This document shows, in pieces, positions 62,292-64,000 of a DNA stretch of 64,000 nt. Numbering within the stretch: position 1 is the first letter of the stretch; each line of letters begins with the position of its first letter. The position numbers and the translations under genes are program-made. Location of the stretch: assembly GCF_011299595.1 (NCBI RefSeq), contig NZ_CP049867.1:744001-808000 (forward strand), read 5' to 3'. This DNA comes from Nocardioides sp. HDW12B. GTDB lineage: Bacteria; Actinomycetota; Actinomycetes; Propionibacteriales; Nocardioidaceae. The notes beneath the pieces were generated by a model. The model was not told the DNA's origin and ran no database searches. It saw nothing but the letters and a program-made list of their open reading frames with translations.

Positions 62292-63395
62292 GTGCCCGCG
62301 ACGCCCCGCCCCGCCGCCTCCCCGGTCCCCGTCCGTCCCGACACGCTGGCGCCCGAGGCGGTGATCGTCGCCGGCGGGTTCGGCACCCGGATGCTCCCGC
62401 TGACCGAGCGCCGGCCCAAGCACCTGCTCGAGGTCGGGGGCGTGGCCTTCCTGGAGCACCAGATCAGCACGCTCGCCGCGGCGGGGGTCGGGCACGTCGT
62501 GCTCGCCACCTCCTACCACGCCGAGCTGTTCTTCCCCGTCCTCGGCGACGGCAGCCGCTTCGGCGTCCGGCTGTCCTACGTGACCGAGGACGAGCCGCTC
62601 GGCACCGGCGGGGCGATCCGCAACGTCGCCGGAGCCCTCGCGCCCGAGCCGGAGCGGGCGGTGGTGGTCCTCAACGGGGACGTGCTCTCCGGGCACGACC
62701 TCGTCGCCCAGCTGGCCGACTTCGAGCAGCCGCGCGACGGTCGCGCCGTCGACGTCTCGCTGCACCTCGTCGAGGTCGCCGACGCCCGTGCCTTCGGCTG
62801 CGTCCCCACCGACGAGGGGCGCCGGGTGCTGGCCTTCGTCGAGAAGTCCGACGACCCGGTCTCGAACCAGGTCAACGCCGGGTGCTACGTCTTCCGGCGC
62901 CGGGTCGTCGACGACATCCCGGCCGGGCGGGTCGTCTCGGTGGAGCGGGAGACCTTCCCCGGCCTGGTGGCCGACGGGGCGTTGGTGGTCGGGTGGGTGG
63001 AGTCGGCGTACTGGCGCGACGTGGGCAGCCCCGCAGCCCTGGTGGCCGCCTCGCGCGACCTCGTGCTGGGTACGGCGACCAGCCCGGCCGTCCGGCGCGC
63101 GCCGGCGCCGGCCTGGGTGGACCCGGGGGCGCGGGTGGAGGGCGAGGTCTCCGACGGCTCCAGCGTGGCCGTGGGTGCCCAGGTGGCCGCCGGTGCGACC
63201 GTGCGGGGCTCGGTGCTCATGCCCGGGGCCGTCGTCGGGGCCGGCAGCGAGGTCGTCGACTCGGTGCTCGGTCCCGGGGTCCGGGTCGGGGCCGGTGCCC
63301 GCGTGCACGGCTGCGCGGTGGGCGACGAGGCGGCGGTGCCCGACGGGGCGATGCTCGAGCCCGGCTCCCGGGTGGCCTGCGGGTCGACCGCCTGA
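62292..63395 (+). CDS. Sugar-1-phosphate nucleotidyltransferase (mannose-1-P guanylyltransferase-like)
   Basis: This 367-residue enzyme activates a sugar-1-phosphate with a nucleotide, probably GDP-mannose or a dTDP/UDP sugar. The N-terminal Rossmann-like domain has VIVAGGFGTRMLPLTERRPKHLLEV, YVTEDEPLGTGGAIRNVAGA and VVVLNGDVLSG with the metal Asp. The C-terminal half (about 275-360) is a left-handed beta-helix of hexapeptide repeats (VDPGARVEGEVSDGSSVAVG). The GTG at 62292 is used; the first 20 residues are Pro/Ala-rich. In mycobacteria a similar gene (manB, Rv3264c) lies near the TIGR03089 gene, which supports a wall-glycan role. Confidence 0.9.
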   Translation: MPATPRPAASPVPVRPDTLAPEAVIVAGGFGTRMLPLTERRPKHLLEVGGVAFLEHQISTLAAAGVGHVVLATSYHAELFFPVLGDGSRFGVRLSYVTEDEPLGTGGAIRNVAGALAPEPERAVVVLNGDVLSGHDLVAQLADFEQPRDGRAVDVSLHLVEVADARAFGCVPTDEGRRVLAFVEKSDDPVSNQVNAGCYVFRRRVVDDIPAGRVVSVERETFPGLVADGALVVGWVESAYWRDVGSPAALVAASRDLVLGTATSPAVRRAPAPAWVDPGARVEGEVSDGSSVAVGAQVAAGATVRGSVLMPGAVVGAGSEVVDSVLGPGVRVGAGARVHGCAVGDEAAVPDGAMLEPGSRVACGSTA

Positions 63396-63405
63396 GCCGA
63401 CCCGC

Positions 63406-63885
63406 TCAGCCCAGCGCGGCGCCGTACAGCTCGGAGAGGAAGCCGGCGCCGCCGAGGAAGGCGGCGAAGCGCAGCGTGCGCCCGACCGTGCCGACGACGA
63501 CGAAGGTCACGAGGCTCATCCGCAGCTGCCCGGCGAGCACGGCGACGATGGCGAACGGCGGGAAGCCGCTCACCGCGCTGGCGAACAGCAGCGTGGCGCC
63601 GAGCACCGGCCGGTCGTTGGTGCGGGCCTGCCACTTCTCGAGGGTGGCGCGTCCCTTGGGTGTGTCGATGCGCTTGGCGATCCACGGCCACTTCAGGGCG
63701 TTGGCGCCCAGGTAGTACCAGACCACCTTGCCCGCCATCTGGCCGATGCCGGCGATGGTGGCCAGCAGCCAGATCCCGGTGGAGTCGCGCACCGCGGCGA
63801 GGCCGACCAGGTAGACCTCGATGTTGATGAGGGGCACCAGGGCCGAGGCCACGGAGACGCCGAAGAGGGCGAGTGCCTCACCCAC
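63406..63885 (-). CDS. VTT/SNARE-associated (YqaA-like) membrane protein
   Basis: The 159-residue protein has hydrophobic segments ALALFGVSVASALVPLINIE, WLLATIAGIGQMAGKVVWYY, LGATLLFASAVSGFPPFAIV and MSLVTFVVVGTVGRTLRFAA. The re-entrant-like SGFPPF and GRxxRF patterns are those of the DedA/VTT superfamily (YqaA group). Related proteins act as undecaprenyl-phosphate or lipid translocases. Given its place beside envelope genes, recycling of polyprenyl phosphate is possible but unproven. The GTG at 63885 lies 18 bases after the stop of a gene that enters from the right edge. Confidence 0.82.
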   Translation of the reverse strand: MGEALALFGVSVASALVPLINIEVYLVGLAAVRDSTGIWLLATIAGIGQMAGKVVWYYLGANALKWPWIAKRIDTPKGRATLEKWQARTNDRPVLGATLLFASAVSGFPPFAIVAVLAGQLRMSLVTFVVVGTVGRTLRFAAFLGGAGFLSELYGAALG

Positions 63886-63903
63886 GGCGCTGACCCATGC
63901 GCG

Positions 63904-63999
63904 TCAGTGTACGGAGAGGTTCGGGACGAGCTCGGCACGTGCGAAGTCCAGCGCGGCGAGGTGCCAGCCGTGTGCCGCGGCGAGCGCGCCGAGGGCGGC
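63904..63999 (-). CDS. 3' end of an unidentified gene
   Basis: The last 31 codons of a gene cut by the right edge read AALGALAAAHGWHLAALDFA then RAELVPNLSVH and a TGA at 63904-63906. The frame has natural amino-acid composition, and its stop lies 18 bases before the start of the VTT gene on the same strand, which supports coding. I cannot identify the family from this fragment. Confidence 0.5.
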   Translation of the reverse strand, partial: AALGALAAAHGWHLAALDFARAELVPNLSVH

Positions 64000-64000
64000 C

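Overview
This 64 kb window is chromosomal DNA from a high-GC actinobacterium, most likely a member of Nocardioidaceae (Nocardioides-like). The evidence is GC-rich third codon positions throughout, frequent GTG and TTG starts, many start codons only a few bases downstream of a TA-rich -10-like element (leaderless style), dense 4-nt ATGA/GTGA gene couplings, and the gene content. From memory, the block maf - acyl-CoA carboxylase beta/epsilon - birA - PH-domain protein - purK - purE - acyl-CoA dehydrogenase (about 1.7-18.9 kb) resembles the Rv3274c-Rv3283 neighbourhood of Mycobacterium tuberculosis. The TIGR03089 protein beside a sugar-1-phosphate nucleotidyltransferase (61.5-63.4 kb) resembles the Rv3264c-Rv3268 area. 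I see no rRNA, tRNA, transposase, integrase or CRISPR array.

Layout. 0-9.9 kb: a MerR regulator (cut by the window edge) divergent from an acyl-CoA dehydrogenase, then maf/DUF885, an RseB-like protein with an ABC exporter, a lipoprotein, a lipase and a winged-helix protein. 10-19 kb: biotin-dependent carboxylase, biotin ligase, a class III nucleotidyl cyclase, de novo purine genes purK-purE and a second acyl-CoA dehydrogenase. 19-24.7 kb: accessory genes, including a DUF222/HNH nuclease and an AT-richer pair (GIY-YIG/DUF2075 helicase plus MazG-like pyrophosphohydrolase) that looks horizontally acquired and is a defence candidate. 24.8-32 kb: flavoprotein, GH3 beta-glucosidase, small alarmone synthetase, an iron-regulated bfd-bfr pair behind a near-perfect iron box, and a hydrolase and enoyl-CoA hydratase.

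32-63.5 kb is one large cell-envelope region: two LytR-CpsA-Psr ligases, two tandem GlfT1-like glycosyltransferases, UDP-galactopyranose mutase (glf), a GlfT2-like galactofuranosyltransferase, a Wzm/Wzt polysaccharide exporter, a secreted peptidoglycan amidase with FG-GAP repeats, and a sugar nucleotidyltransferase. Together these could make, export and attach a galactofuranan. Between glf and glfT2 sits a roughly 16 kb insert: two secreted PLD-like proteins, two secreted endonuclease/exonuclease/phosphatase (EEP) proteins, four diverged sulfotransferases, a polysaccharide pyruvyltransferase, a LicD-methyltransferase fusion, a LicC-like cytidylyltransferase and a glycerol-1-phosphate-dehydrogenase-like enzyme. 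I infer that this insert decorates the galactan (or a linked polymer) with sulfate, pyruvate and CDP-polyol-derived phosphodiesters, and encodes exported phosphodiesterases that may trim them. I consider this the most interesting system in the window.

Non-coding features of note are long imperfect inverted repeats between convergent genes (1382-1438, 9891-9944), a 64-bp tandem repeat between convergent genes (40394-40667), a 9-bp minisatellite inside a convergent gene overlap (48225-48275), and candidate operators upstream of bfd, the amidase and the first PLD gene. The only non-coding stretch above 300 bases is 40290-40687, which holds two hairpins and the 64-bp repeat.
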